Source: Flavobacterium notoginsengisoli
GTDB lineage: Bacteria; Bacteroidota; Bacteroidia; Flavobacteriales; Flavobacteriaceae
DNA: 64,000 bases
Assembly: GCF_014207905.1 (NCBI RefSeq)
Contig: NZ_JACHLB010000005.1
Location: forward strand, 62,001 to 126,000
Reading direction: 5' to 3'
A program made the translations under genes and the position numbers. Below the pieces are notes generated by a model. That model saw only the letters and a program-made list of their open reading frames with translations. It was not told the DNA's origin and made no database searches. This document shows positions 1-9,544 of this stretch, in pieces; within the stretch, counting starts at the first letter, position 1; each line of letters opens with the position of its first letter.

Positions 1-2061
1 TTTTAATGGAATTTCTCTATGGTAGATTCCATCAGGATATTTAGTAAGATCGGTGCTGTATTGGTCATTCCATCCACCTAAACGGTCACCAATGTAATTT
101 CCAATTGCTCCAATTGATATTCCCTTAAAGAAACCATCTTGAACTAAATAATAGAAACTTAAGTTTGCAGTATTTGCAGGAGTTCTAACCAAACGATCAC
201 CCTCAATAAAACTACCATTTAAACCAGACGTTTTAGTATAACGCATATCATTATAACTGTAACCCGCAACAATGCTTAAACCTTCTACAGGTTTTGCAGT
301 AACATCAATTTCGATACCTTTACTTTTAGTTTCTCCACTTAACACTTTTACGTTTGTATCGGTATTTAAGCTTCCGTCGGCTTTAAATTCGGCTGTTTGT
401 GCTAAATTGCTGTTTACGATTTGATAAACAGTAACGTTTGTACTTAATAATCCTTCTAAGAAATCAGTTTTAATACCAGCTTCATATTGATCTATAATTG
501 ATGGTTCAATTGGTTTTAAATCTGCTGTAGTTCCTGTGTTTGGAGTAAACGAAGTAGAATAACTTGCGAATAATGAAACGTCTGTTCTTGGCTGGTATAT
601 TAATCCGAATTTTGGAGAAAAAGCATTATCTAATTTTTTAGCACCAACAGTAGGAACAGAATTTTCAGGTTTTACAGTTTGTACTCCAGAAGCAAAAGTT
701 TCTTTGTAAGTTGTAACTTCAGCTTCCTGCCAAGACCAGCGTATACCTGCCAATACTTTTAATTTTTCTGTAATTGAGATTAAATCTTGGAAATAAACCC
801 CAAAACGATTCGTTTCTGTTTTTGCAATTTGTGTCGCTCTCGCATTTGGAATGTCATTTCTTTGCGTTGACGGATCAAAATTGAAAAGATTGATTGTGTC
901 ATAATTTGCAGGGTTAAATGCAAAAGTATAAGCTGTTGCGAAAGAGTTTTCCCAATCGGCACCAGTAAAAACTTGATGTTTTACAGAACCAGTATTGAAA
1001 TTTCCTTGAAGACTGATCTGATCTCCTAATATTTGTTCTAAGTTTTCATTTTGAACCAATGGTCTTGTCCAATCTCCATTATCTTTTACTGAAGATAATT
1101 GCGCAGTAGATTTTGAAGCTCTATCATAAGTTTGGTATGAACTATTGAAATTCAGTTTCCAGTTTTTATTAAAGTCATGATTTAATAAAACAGAAGCACT
1201 AGCAGATTTTGTATTTCCGTTTGACCAAAGTGATCCGTAAAAAGTATTGCGAGGTAAATCGAGAATTTGAGTTCCGATAATTCCTGTTCCAAAATCCGGA
1301 GTCCAATCGGCAGATAAATAATCTCCTTGAACTGTAATCTGTGTTTTTGGATTGATGACAAAAAGTAACGAAGGATTTACATAAATACGTTCATTTTTTA
1401 CAACATCTCTAAAGCTTTCTGAGTTTTCATAAGAACCATTAATTCTAAAAGCAATTGATTTGCTAAGTCCGCCGTAGAAATCAAAAGCAGGCTTGTAATA
1501 AGAGAAGCTTCCGATTTGCATCGATACTTCGCCGCCAGTTTTAAATTGAGGAGTTTTGGTTACAAGGTTCAAAATTCCACCTGGAGCCACATTTCCAAAT
1601 AATAAAGCGGAACCACCTTTTAAGAATTCAACTTTATCTAAACCAGATACATCTGGAATGGAACCTGCATTGTAACGAAATCCGTTTTTGAACATATTGT
1701 TGGCAGACATATCATAACCTCTAGAGAAAAAAGATTCTTGTGCGCCACCACGTGCAGAACCAACATAAACCCCGTTGGCATTTTTTAAAACCTCGCTTAA
1801 TCTAATAGCTTGTTGCTGTTCTATAACTTCAGCACCGATCACTTGGATACTTTGAGGGTTGTCCATTGGTTTTAAACCAGAACGAACCGCTGTTACTGGT
1901 TTTGGTTCTTTGTTTTTAGTAACAACGACTTCATTTAAGATTTCACCTTTTTTATTTTTCACAGTATCATTTACTGTAGAAGTGCTTTCATTGTTTGAAT
2001 AATCTTGTCCGTAAGAAGCAAGACTTAATAATCCAAGTGCAAATAGTAAATTATATTTCAT
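1..2061 (-). CDS. TonB-dependent siderophore receptor (3' end outside window)
   Basis: Outer-membrane receptor that imports ferric siderophores, energised by TonB-ExbBD. The frame stays open from an ATG at 2061 to the window edge (687 codons, C-terminus missing). The N-terminus is a signal peptide (MKYNLLFALGLLSLASYGQ). A TonB-box-like LNEVVVT follows near residue 45. The plug, about residues 60-165, contains the usual VEFLKGGSALLFG and PGGILNLVTK segments. The rest alternates as barrel strands. Unlike the two other receptors nearby, it has no carboxypeptidase-regulatory domain before the plug. A 19-bp motif at 2068-2086 sits 7 bp before the start and is shared with three other iron genes here. 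The substrate cannot be read from sequence. Confidence 0.9.
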   Translation of the reverse strand, partial: MKYNLLFALGLLSLASYGQDYSNNESTSTVNDTVKNKKGEILNEVVVTKNKEPKPVTAVRSGLKPMDNPQSIQVIGAEVIEQQQAIRLSEVLKNANGVYVGSARGGAQESFFSRGYDMSANNMFKNGFRYNAGSIPDVSGLDKVEFLKGGSALLFGNVAPGGILNLVTKTPQFKTGGEVSMQIGSFSYYKPAFDFYGGLSKSIAFRINGSYENSESFRDVVKNERIYVNPSLLFVINPKTQITVQGDYLSADWTPDFGTGIIGTQILDLPRNTFYGSLWSNGNTKSASASVLLNHDFNKNWKLNFNSSYQTYDRASKSTAQLSSVKDNGDWTRPLVQNENLEQILGDQISLQGNFNTGSVKHQVFTGADWENSFATAYTFAFNPANYDTINLFNFDPSTQRNDIPNARATQIAKTETNRFGVYFQDLISITEKLKVLAGIRWSWQEAEVTTYKETFASGVQTVKPENSVPTVGAKKLDNAFSPKFGLIYQPRTDVSLFASYSTSFTPNTGTTADLKPIEPSIIDQYEAGIKTDFLEGLLSTNVTVYQIVNSNLAQTAEFKADGSLNTDTNVKVLSGETKSKGIEIDVTAKPVEGLSIVAGYSYNDMRYTKTSGLNGSFIEGDRLVRTPANTANLSFYYLVQDGFFKGISIGAIGNYIGDRLGGWNDQYSTDLTKYPDGIYHREIPLK

Positions 2062-2067
2062 GGTATT

Positions 2068-2086
2068 TATTTAGATTCAATAAAAA
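2068..2086 (-). promoter_or_regulatory. Candidate Fur-type operator, copy 1
   Basis: TATTTAGATTCAATAAAAA on the plus strand, 7 bp upstream of the first receptor. It fits the consensus TATTTAGAWTVAWTAAAAA built from four sites in this window (3080, 5637 and 9322 are the others), all just upstream of iron-uptake genes. That it binds Fur is inferred from context only. Confidence 0.55.
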
Positions 2087-2237
2087 TTATCGAGTGCAAA
2101 TATAAATACAGGAGTACTTTAACATGAAATTATGAGGTGGTTTTCTTACTTAAACCTTGCTTATTGTTGTCTTAAGATTTGCTTAAGAATTTTCTAATGA
2201 TATTTTAATTTTGTATTAATTTAAGTTGCCATAAATA

Positions 2238-2266
2238 AAAAAACCTCGCCGTATAGCGAGGTTTTT
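2238..2266 (-). terminator. Intrinsic terminator of the DUF4198 gene
   Basis: AAACCTCGC, a 6-nt loop, then GCGAGGTTT, with T-runs on both sides. It lies 39 bp past the stop codon of the gene ending at 2305. Confidence 0.8.
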
Positions 2267-2304
2267 CTAATTGAAATTAAATCTAAGAATGAAATTTTCT
2301 AAAA

Positions 2305-3030
2305 TTATTTTACTGCAATTTGGTAAGTAGCCATTTTCCAGATTTCATCGTATTTTTTACCATTGTGGTCGCCAGATGCTTTTTCTGTGTGAGCATATTC
2401 TACCATATAGTTTCCAGACCAGATTGGAGTAAAAGTGAATTCACCTTTATCGTTAGTCCATAATTCTTTTTCCCATCCGTTTGGAGCAATTACTTTAATT
2501 TTTGCTTCTTTAGCTATAGCGCCATCGTAAGAAGCAACACCTGTAATTTTTGTGTCTTTCTTTGCAATATCAGCGCTTTCTGAAAAAACAGCAATTTTAT
2601 TCGTGTTTGATGCAATATTGTTTCCAGCCGCTTTGTTTCCAACTACTACAGTTGCACTTGAGTTATAATCTAAAACCATAGTTCCGTAAACGTCTTTTAC
2701 TTTATGGTGCATTACAACTGTGTAAACTCCGTCTTCATCTGGTGTAAAGAATGCTTGGTATTTATTTTCTAAAGCTTTAGAAGTCAATTTTGTTTCTTTT
2801 TTTGAAGGAGAGATTAATACTAATGAAAAATCTTTTAAATCAGAAAACCATTTATCAGCTTTTGTGATGTCATTATCTGAGAATTCTCCAAAATAGATTG
2901 AGATTTCTTGAGCTTTTCCTTTTGTTCCAGTTGCTTTAGTTTCAATCCAAAGTGCGTGAGCAAAGATTTTTGGAGCAGCAAAAAGCATTAGGAATAAAAA
3001 AGTTATTGTTTTTAAAGTATTTGATTTCAT
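2305..3030 (-). CDS. DUF4198 domain-containing secreted protein
   Basis: Secreted protein of 241 aa with a clear signal peptide ending in FAHA, so the mature protein probably starts at HALWIETK. This HxLWxE-type start and the two beta-sandwich halves (about residues 25-130 and 150-240) are typical of DUF4198, a family often found beside metal-uptake genes and related to NikM-like periplasmic domains. The mature N-terminal His and later His residues (MHHKV, DHNGKK) could bind metal. It sits between two TonB receptors and carries the same upstream motif (3080-3098), so a part in iron or other metal uptake is likely. The ligand is unknown. Confidence 0.8.
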   Translation of the reverse strand: MKSNTLKTITFLFLMLFAAPKIFAHALWIETKATGTKGKAQEISIYFGEFSDNDITKADKWFSDLKDFSLVLISPSKKETKLTSKALENKYQAFFTPDEDGVYTVVMHHKVKDVYGTMVLDYNSSATVVVGNKAAGNNIASNTNKIAVFSESADIAKKDTKITGVASYDGAIAKEAKIKVIAPNGWEKELWTNDKGEFTFTPIWSGNYMVEYAHTEKASGDHNGKKYDEIWKMATYQIAVK

Positions 3031-3079
3031 AAGATCAAGTTTAAATTATTAGAATGAAATTTTCTACAAACATAAGTCT

Positions 3080-3098
3080 TATTTAGAATAATTAAAAA
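3080..3098 (-). promoter_or_regulatory. Candidate Fur-type operator, copy 2
   Basis: TATTTAGAATAATTAAAAA on the plus strand, 50 bp upstream of the DUF4198 start codon. It is identical to the copy at 5637-5655. Confidence 0.55.
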
Positions 3099-3102
3099 TT
3101 AT

Positions 3103-3163
3103 AAATCACAAAAAAACCTCGAAACCATTTAAATTTAATGGACTTCGAGGTTTTTTTGTGATT
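3103..3163 (-). terminator. Intrinsic terminator of the second receptor gene
   Basis: Long hairpin with arms AAAACCTCGAA and TTCGAGGTTTT, an inner CCATT/AATGG pair and flanking T-runs, just after the stop codon at 3174. Confidence 0.75.
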
Positions 3164-3173
3164 TAAAATCTAT

Positions 3174-5603
3174 CTAGAATTTATAAGCAAAACTTGCTAC
3201 AACATTTCTAGGTTTTTGCGGGTTTACTGTAGACCAGCCTCCGTTAAAATAATCTTTGTTTGTAATGTTGTTTACATTTAAGCTTACACGGAATTTATTT
3301 GAATTGTAAAATACAGAACCATTAATTACAGTGTAAGAAGGAAGAATAAATTTACCAGTAACTTCACTATCTAAAATCGCATTGTCGCTGGCATAATTTC
3401 CTCCAAAACCAAGTCCGAAGTTTTCTAAAGTTCCTTCTTCAAATTTATAAGTAGCCCAAAGGTTCACTAAATTTTTTGGACCAGCCCAGAAAGGTCTTTT
3501 TCCTTGGTCTAACCAAACATTATTTTCGTCACCTTTTGTGATTTTGCTATCATTATAACTATATCCAGCAATAATGCTTAGACCTTTTATTGGTGCCGCA
3601 TTCAAATCAAATTCAAAACCTTTGCTTCTTGATTCACCACCTTGAGCGCTGTACATTGGGTTACTTGTAACTAAATTGGCAACATTAATGTCATAATAAC
3701 TCATAGTTGCAGTTAATTTATTTGAAAATAAATCGGCTTTAATTCCAGCTTCTAATTGATTTGCATGTTCAGGTTCAAAAGTTTGTGAACCAATAAAATT
3801 TCCATCATTATCATAGATCGCACTTGGCGCTATATTTCTAAAACCATTCATATAGTTAGCAAATACAGATAATTGGTCTTTAATTGGCTGATAAACTAAT
3901 CCAAATTTTGGAGAAAATGCCGTTTGATTATAATCGTCTGTATCGGTTTTGATATTTCCTTCAGTGTCAAAATAATCCACTCTTAAACTTGCCATTGCCA
4001 ATAATGAAGGTGTAATGTTTAGGACATCAGATATATAAGCACTATAGGTTGCATCTTTAGAATTATAATTTGGTCCCGCTTCTGAAGCTAATAATTGATC
4101 CACAGAAGTCTGACTTAGATTGTAAGGGTTTGCAGGATCGATTTGTCTTACTTCGCCTTGAGCGGTAACATTGTATAATTTTCCGTAACCAGAACCAGCA
4201 AACATCAAATTACGATCAAAATAATCTAGACCGAAAACAAGACGATTTCTCATGCTACCAATTTTAAAATCACCAATAAAATTCTGTTGAATATCGGTTG
4301 TTGCAGTTTGAGAATTCTCTTTAGTTATCCAAAAACCAAAATCACGGTTACCATCTTCGTTATCGTAAATGTAAGAATAGTATCCTCTTGATTTAGAGGA
4401 TGTTCTTGATAAAACCGTCTGAGATGTCCATTGCTCAGAAATTTTATAGTTCATTTGTCCTTGCAAATTAAATCTCGGATTTTTCATCGGAAGATCGTTG
4501 CTGTAGAAAGACAAATCGGTATTATAATTTAAATCGGCTAAGTCTTTAAACTGCAATTGTGCATCTCTTCCTAAAAACAACATTGAAGGCGTTGTTTTTT
4601 CTTCAGACATAAATTCGGTATTAATTAAGAAAGATAATTTATCATTTACTTTATAAGAAAGGGAAGGAGCTACAAAAATAGAAGTACGGAATCCTGCATC
4701 CTGAAAGCTGTTTTCGGTTTGGTAAGCCGCATTAATTCTAAAAAGAACATCATTATTATCGTCAAGCGGAGTATTAACATCTACAGTCACTCTGTTTAAA
4801 CCAAAACTTCCCGCAAGATAAGAAACTTCACCTCCAAAACCACTGTAAGGCTTTTTGGTAACAGTATTGATAAGTCCGCCGTAGCTTACTAAACTGCTTC
4901 CAAATAAAGTTCCAGAAGGCCCTTTGATAACTTCGATTCTTTCAATATTAGCGGGATCTAATGTTCCGCTAGTAATACCTGGCAAACCGTTTACGATATT
5001 GGCCTGAACTTCAAATCCGCGAAGCGAATAGTAAGAACCTCCATCGCCGCCACGACCTGTAGATTCCCATAATTTCTGAATTCCAGGAACATTTTTCAAG
5101 GCATCTTCATAATTGGTAATCGCTTGTTCTTTCATCAATTCAGAAGAAACGATGTTATAAACCTGTGGGTTTTCAACATTTTTTAAAGGCATTTTTGAAA
5201 CATAAGTACTTTGTTTCGGAAATGCTTTTCCTCTTTCATTAGTAATAACAACTTCTTTTAGCTGTTTATTAGAAACTGTCAATTTTAAATCAAGTGACGT
5301 CGTTTCATTAGCAGTAACTGTAACTTGTTGCTCTAGCGTTTCGTAACCCGTTAAAGAAACCTGTAAAGTGTAGGTATTAGGTTTAACGCGATTAAATTCG
5401 AAAGTTCCGTCTTCGTCACTAACAGTGCCATATTTTGAATTTTTAAGGATAATATTTACTCCAACCGCATTTTCTCCGTCAGAGGTTGTAATTGTTCCTT
5501 TAATTTTTCCCAAATTTTGCTGGGCGAAAATAGTGTTGCAAAAGAAGAAGAACAGGCAGAATATGGTACTTATCTGCTTGATACTACGATTTGAATAATT
5601 CAT
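3174..5603 (-). CDS. TonB-dependent siderophore receptor with N-terminal carboxypeptidase-regulatory domain
   Basis: Receptor of 809 aa. A signal peptide (about 1-28) is followed by a CarboxypepD_reg-like beta-sandwich (about 32-118: GKIKGTITTSDG to TSLDLKL), a TonB-box-like segment (KQLKEVVITNERG), a plug (about 135-250, with RIEVIKGPSGTLFG) and a 22-strand-type barrel ending in the aromatic residue of ASFAYKF. This is the layout of Bacteroidota siderophore receptors. The protein at 6983-9289 is a close paralogue, with near-identical N-domains, which suggests duplication. A PepSY membrane gene lies between the two. The 5637 motif lies 34 bp upstream. The siderophore cannot be named. Confidence 0.92.
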   Translation of the reverse strand: MNYSNRSIKQISTIFCLFFFFCNTIFAQQNLGKIKGTITTSDGENAVGVNIILKNSKYGTVSDEDGTFEFNRVKPNTYTLQVSLTGYETLEQQVTVTANETTSLDLKLTVSNKQLKEVVITNERGKAFPKQSTYVSKMPLKNVENPQVYNIVSSELMKEQAITNYEDALKNVPGIQKLWESTGRGGDGGSYYSLRGFEVQANIVNGLPGITSGTLDPANIERIEVIKGPSGTLFGSSLVSYGGLINTVTKKPYSGFGGEVSYLAGSFGLNRVTVDVNTPLDDNNDVLFRINAAYQTENSFQDAGFRTSIFVAPSLSYKVNDKLSFLINTEFMSEEKTTPSMLFLGRDAQLQFKDLADLNYNTDLSFYSNDLPMKNPRFNLQGQMNYKISEQWTSQTVLSRTSSKSRGYYSYIYDNEDGNRDFGFWITKENSQTATTDIQQNFIGDFKIGSMRNRLVFGLDYFDRNLMFAGSGYGKLYNVTAQGEVRQIDPANPYNLSQTSVDQLLASEAGPNYNSKDATYSAYISDVLNITPSLLAMASLRVDYFDTEGNIKTDTDDYNQTAFSPKFGLVYQPIKDQLSVFANYMNGFRNIAPSAIYDNDGNFIGSQTFEPEHANQLEAGIKADLFSNKLTATMSYYDINVANLVTSNPMYSAQGGESRSKGFEFDLNAAPIKGLSIIAGYSYNDSKITKGDENNVWLDQGKRPFWAGPKNLVNLWATYKFEEGTLENFGLGFGGNYASDNAILDSEVTGKFILPSYTVINGSVFYNSNKFRVSLNVNNITNKDYFNGGWSTVNPQKPRNVVASFAYKF

Positions 5604-5636
5604 GGTATTTTTTTTTGGATTAATTTCTGTCTCAAT

Positions 5637-5655
5637 TATTTAGAATAATTAAAAA
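5637..5655 (-). promoter_or_regulatory. Candidate Fur-type operator, copy 3
   Basis: TATTTAGAATAATTAAAAA, 34 bp upstream of the receptor start at 5603, almost the same distance as copy 4 (33 bp). Confidence 0.6.
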
Positions 5656-5738
5656 CAAGGCAAAAATATACATTATAATTTCTTTAACAAAAAAAATAGG
5701 CTAATTGAAGGTTAATAAATTAAAAAAAGAAACCAGTT

Positions 5739-6902
5739 TTATTGCACTGGCTTCGTAGCTGTTTTTTTCTTCTTATTTCGTCCCCACCAAATTAGAAAAC
5801 CTGTTATGGGTAAACTTGCGCAGACAAGACTGGCAAAGAAAGCCAAGACTTTTCCTGGAAATCCAAGAATGCTTCCAACATGCAAATCATAATTGATGAA
5901 TCGAAATTTTTCGCCATTATTTTTGTCTTTGTAAGTAGTTACTTTGAGATTCTTGCCTGTGTATTGATCAAATTCCATAGATACATCATCAAAACGATTC
6001 TCATAGCGAATAAATGTTTGAAAAGTCGCTAAAGAATCATTTGCTTCTGGCGTAAACAAAAAGTAGCTTTTTGCTTTAGGATGTGCTTTTAAAGTAGTAA
6101 GATATATTTTATCTGTAGCATTAATTTTAGTGTATTTAGTAGTATCAGAAACGATTCTTTTTTCTTCAGGAAAAGTTTTTCCACCGTTAAATAACCATTG
6201 AACTCCTTGATCATAACATCTGAAAGCCCAGACTAATCCAGTTAATGCAATTATTAAAGCGAAAATCATCATGTAAAAACCGAGAATATTATGCAGATCG
6301 TAGTTTTTACGTTTCCATTTTGTGGTGTTTTTCCATTGAAACCAAAAGCGCTGTTTTGCAGCGCTTTTATTTTTTGGCCACCAAAGAATCAAACCAGTAA
6401 TTAGCGAAATAATAAATATAATGGTTGCCGTTCCCACAATTGGATCGCCGATTTCGCTATTTAAGCAAAGTGTTTGATGCAGCATTCGAACAAACACGAA
6501 AAACTCAAAATTATAATCTTCAATTTTTTTTACAGTTCCTGTGTATGGATCTACATAAACGTAAGTGGTATGATATTGATTCCAATACCAAATTGCATTT
6601 TTGTCTATCTCTTCATAAAACCAAGTTTCAATAGTGCGTTTGTTATCATTAAATGTTTTACATCCAGAAAATGTTTCTTTTGGATGAACCTTTTTATTGG
6701 CCTCTTTTGCAATTTCTAATAAATGGCTAAGTGGCAGTTTTTTGTCTTTTACTTGATCAACAAAATAGTGGCTATGAATTACTGGGCGTAATTCTTCTTC
6801 AAAAGCATACAAACAGCCTGTAATTCCAAGAATGACAACGATTAAGCCAGAAGATAATCCTAACCACAAGTGTATTTTTAATATTAGTTTTTTGAAAGTC
6901 AT
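5739..6902 (-). CDS. PepSY-associated transmembrane protein, possible siderophore-iron reductase
   Basis: Inner-membrane protein of 387 aa (PepSY_TM family). A first membrane helix with IHLWLGLSSG is followed by a periplasmic PepSY-like region, helices near residues 160-180 and 210-235 (LHNILGFYMMIFALIIALTG), a second periplasmic region and a last helix with a basic tail. The His-containing helices (HLWLG, HQTL, HNILG, HVGSILGFPG) resemble FoxB/PiuB-type proteins that reduce or release siderophore iron. I start at the ATG at 6902: the longer reading from 6941 would begin inside the terminator of the upstream receptor, and TAAA just before this ATG is a common Bacteroidota start context. It lies between two receptor genes. 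Confidence 0.82.
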   Translation of the reverse strand: MTFKKLILKIHLWLGLSSGLIVVILGITGCLYAFEEELRPVIHSHYFVDQVKDKKLPLSHLLEIAKEANKKVHPKETFSGCKTFNDNKRTIETWFYEEIDKNAIWYWNQYHTTYVYVDPYTGTVKKIEDYNFEFFVFVRMLHQTLCLNSEIGDPIVGTATIIFIISLITGLILWWPKNKSAAKQRFWFQWKNTTKWKRKNYDLHNILGFYMMIFALIIALTGLVWAFRCYDQGVQWLFNGGKTFPEEKRIVSDTTKYTKINATDKIYLTTLKAHPKAKSYFLFTPEANDSLATFQTFIRYENRFDDVSMEFDQYTGKNLKVTTYKDKNNGEKFRFINYDLHVGSILGFPGKVLAFFASLVCASLPITGFLIWWGRNKKKKTATKPVQ

Positions 6903-6933
6903 TTTATAAATTTTAAAAAAAATGGTATTAAAC

Positions 6934-6971
6934 AGAAACACCTCTGCGGTTAAACAGAGGTGTTTCTTTTA
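6934..6971 (-). terminator. Intrinsic terminator of the third receptor gene
   Basis: AAACACCTCTG, an 8-nt loop, then CAGAGGTGTTT, with a T-run on the minus strand. It follows the stop codon at 6983 and rules out the longer start of the PepSY gene. Confidence 0.85.
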
Positions 6972-6982
6972 AGAAAATGACT

Positions 6983-9289
6983 TTAGAATTTCAATGTCAA
7001 ATTAACCAAGAAGTTTGTTGGAGCTTGAGAGTTTCCGTAGAAATCCCAATATTTTTCATTCGAAAGATTATTGAATTTAAGTCCAATTCTCCAAGTCGGC
7101 TGATCGTAAAATACTGTCGCATTTGCTGTAGTGTAAGATGGAATGTAGAAAACATTGTCATCGAACATATAGCTTTTTCCAACATAATTAATTCCGAATC
7201 CAGCTCCTAAACCTTTTATAGTATTTTGTAAAGTGTACGTTGTCCAGAAGTTAGCCACATTTTCTGGAGCGCCAACAGCTTTTTTGCCAGTTGCGGGAAT
7301 AGTGTTGTCATTAAAAGCGTATCCAGCGATAATATTAAAACCATTTATTGGATTTGCAATTAATTCAAAATCAAATCCTTTACTCACTTGTTCTCCATTT
7401 TGATAGGCAAAACCTTCATTGTCATATTGTACAGCATTATCAATTTTGATATTGTAATAACTCAAAGTCGTGCTTAATTTTTTATTGAATGCCTCAACTT
7501 TTACCCCAAATTCATATTGCGCAGCATAAACAGGATCTAAAATCAATCTTGTAGCGTCGGGCTGTGTAGTTGGAGGCGAATTTTGGAATCCGTTCATGTA
7601 GTTTCCAAAAACCGAAACCTGATCTTGAACAACTTGATACACTAAACCTAATTTTGGAGATAAAGCTGTTTGATCGTAACCTTCTGTACTTTCGTCTGTG
7701 TCCAATTTATAATTGTCTACACGTAAGCTCAACATAGCAGATAATCTATCTGTAAAATTGATAACATCCGAAGCGTAAACACTAAAAGTTTTACTAGTAG
7801 TAACAGGATATGCAGTCTGAGTTAATGTAGCATCAACCGTTTTTCTTCTCATCGGATTATATGGGGTTCTCACATCAATAGTATCAAGATATCTTGTGAT
7901 ACCAGAAGAGAAACCGCTTTTGTTAAAGCTATAGTTTGCACCAAGTAAAAGCTTGTGTTTGATGCTTCCAGTTTTAAATTGACCATTAAAGTTTTGCTGG
8001 ATATTAGTGTAATTATCATAAATAGGTCCCCAGTTTCCAACTCTTCTTGCTGCTTCATAAGGGGTTAACCAAAGCGTGTACGTTTGATAACTGCGTTCTA
8101 CATTTTCTCCCATAAAAGAGAATAGGGTAGTAGATTTCCAATTGTCTGAGATTTGATATTCTGCCTGAGCAAAAACTTTATTTGCAGAAGTTTTAGCATC
8201 ATTATCATCATAGAATAATGATTTTCTGTAACCAATTTTCAAATCACCAGGATTTGTAATTCCAGAAGCTGCATCATATCTATGGTAAGTACGTCTTGTA
8301 TTGTTTGAGCTAATATATTCAGCATCGATATTAAAAGTAAGTTTTTCACTTGCTTTAAAAGTTAAACTTGGAGTAAAAGCAACAGTATTGTTGAAACCGT
8401 AATCTAAAAAGCTTTTCTCTCTGTTAACGGCAGCGTTCACTCTAAATAATACCGTTTTATCTTTGTTCAGCGGAGTATTTACATCGGCAGTAAAACGGTT
8501 TAAATTGAAACTTCCTGCTGTATAAGATACTTCTGTAGCAGTCGTTTCAAAAGGTTTTTTAGTAACAAGGTTTACTACACCACCAAAAGATGAAATAGTT
8601 GAACCAAATAAAGTTCCAGATGGCCCTTTTAAAACCTCAATTCTTTCAACATTGGCAAGGTCTGTAGAAGAACGGTTGGTAGACATTTCCATACCATTTC
8701 TAGCATTAATTCCAGTTGTAAAACCTCTAAAAGTAACTCCAACTCCTCCCGAAGGATATGTAACAGGCACAGATCCAGGAGAGTTTTGTACCGCACTTTT
8801 AACATCAATTGAAACTTGTTCTAATAAAAGTTCTTTATGGATTACATTATAAACCTGAGGATTCTCAAGGTTTTTAAGTGGCATTCTGGCAACATAATCG
8901 GTTTTTTTAGAGGCAATGCTCTTTTTACCGCTTACTACAACTTCTTGCAGTTCTTTATTCGAAACTTTAAGCTGTAGATTAAGAGAAGTTGTTTCATTTT
9001 CAGTTACAGTAACTTGAGTTTCTAAAGTTTCGTAACCAGTTAAAGAGATTTGAAGCGTATAAGAATTAGCTCTTACTCTGTTAAAATCGAAAGTACCGTC
9101 GTCATTTGAAACCGTACCGTATTTAGTATTTTTAAGAATAATATTTACTCCAGCCGCAGCGTCGCCGTCAGAAGTAGTAATGGTTCCTTTAATTTTTCCG
9201 TTGTTTTGTTGTGCAAAAATGGATAAGAACGAAAATAAAAAGCTGATTGAAAATAGAAAACGTAAGGTTTTCTGATTGTGGTAATTCAT
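6983..9289 (-). CDS. TonB-dependent receptor, paralogue of the 3174-5603 receptor
   Basis: Receptor of 768 aa with a signal peptide (about 1-26), a CarboxypepD_reg-like domain (about 30-115), the TonB-box-like KELQEVVVSGKK, a plug (about 130-245 with RIEVLKGPSGTLFG) and a barrel ending LVNLTLKF. The first 130 residues nearly match the receptor at 3174-5603 (GKIKGTITTSDG, NIILKN.KYGTVS.DDGTF.FNRV), while the barrels differ. This is the pattern expected for duplicated receptors that now take different substrates. The 9322 motif sits 33 bp before the start. Confidence 0.92.
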   Translation of the reverse strand: MNYHNQKTLRFLFSISFLFSFLSIFAQQNNGKIKGTITTSDGDAAAGVNIILKNTKYGTVSNDDGTFDFNRVRANSYTLQISLTGYETLETQVTVTENETTSLNLQLKVSNKELQEVVVSGKKSIASKKTDYVARMPLKNLENPQVYNVIHKELLLEQVSIDVKSAVQNSPGSVPVTYPSGGVGVTFRGFTTGINARNGMEMSTNRSSTDLANVERIEVLKGPSGTLFGSTISSFGGVVNLVTKKPFETTATEVSYTAGSFNLNRFTADVNTPLNKDKTVLFRVNAAVNREKSFLDYGFNNTVAFTPSLTFKASEKLTFNIDAEYISSNNTRRTYHRYDAASGITNPGDLKIGYRKSLFYDDNDAKTSANKVFAQAEYQISDNWKSTTLFSFMGENVERSYQTYTLWLTPYEAARRVGNWGPIYDNYTNIQQNFNGQFKTGSIKHKLLLGANYSFNKSGFSSGITRYLDTIDVRTPYNPMRRKTVDATLTQTAYPVTTSKTFSVYASDVINFTDRLSAMLSLRVDNYKLDTDESTEGYDQTALSPKLGLVYQVVQDQVSVFGNYMNGFQNSPPTTQPDATRLILDPVYAAQYEFGVKVEAFNKKLSTTLSYYNIKIDNAVQYDNEGFAYQNGEQVSKGFDFELIANPINGFNIIAGYAFNDNTIPATGKKAVGAPENVANFWTTYTLQNTIKGLGAGFGINYVGKSYMFDDNVFYIPSYTTANATVFYDQPTWRIGLKFNNLSNEKYWDFYGNSQAPTNFLVNLTLKF

Positions 9290-9321
9290 TGCTATTTTTT
9301 AATTGGTTTATAAATAGTTTT

Positions 9322-9340
9322 TATTTAGAATGAATAAAAA
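9322..9340 (-). promoter_or_regulatory. Candidate Fur-type operator, copy 4
   Basis: TATTTAGAATGAATAAAAA, 33 bp upstream of the receptor start at 9289. Sixteen of nineteen positions are invariant across the four copies. Confidence 0.6.
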
Positions 9341-9517
9341 CAGTGCAAATGTAGCTATAAAAATTTCTTTAGCAAATATTATTTTTAAGGATTTCATAAG
9401 CATTTGTTAAGATTATTTTAAGAAAGTAAGAGATGTTTTATGTTTTTAATTTTAAAAAATAAAATCAAGTTTTTGTGAAAAAAGAAAAAAGTAGGACGCT
9501 CACCCTAAAAAAAGCCT

Positions 9518-9525
9518 TAATTTTG
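9518..9525 (+). promoter_or_regulatory. Bacteroidota -7 box of the MFS gene
   Basis: TAATTTTG matches the TAnnTTTG -7 consensus and is followed by the ATG 19 bp later. The same TAATTTTGC string precedes prfA and pyrF. Confidence 0.5.
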
Positions 9526-9544
9526 CAGTCTGAAAAACAATTTC

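Noticed and set aside
780..962. 60-codon antisense open frame in the first receptor
   Set aside because: The receptor frame on the other strand is continuous and has clear family motifs.
6903..6941. Extended start of the PepSY gene
   Set aside because: Falls inside the terminator of the upstream receptor gene.
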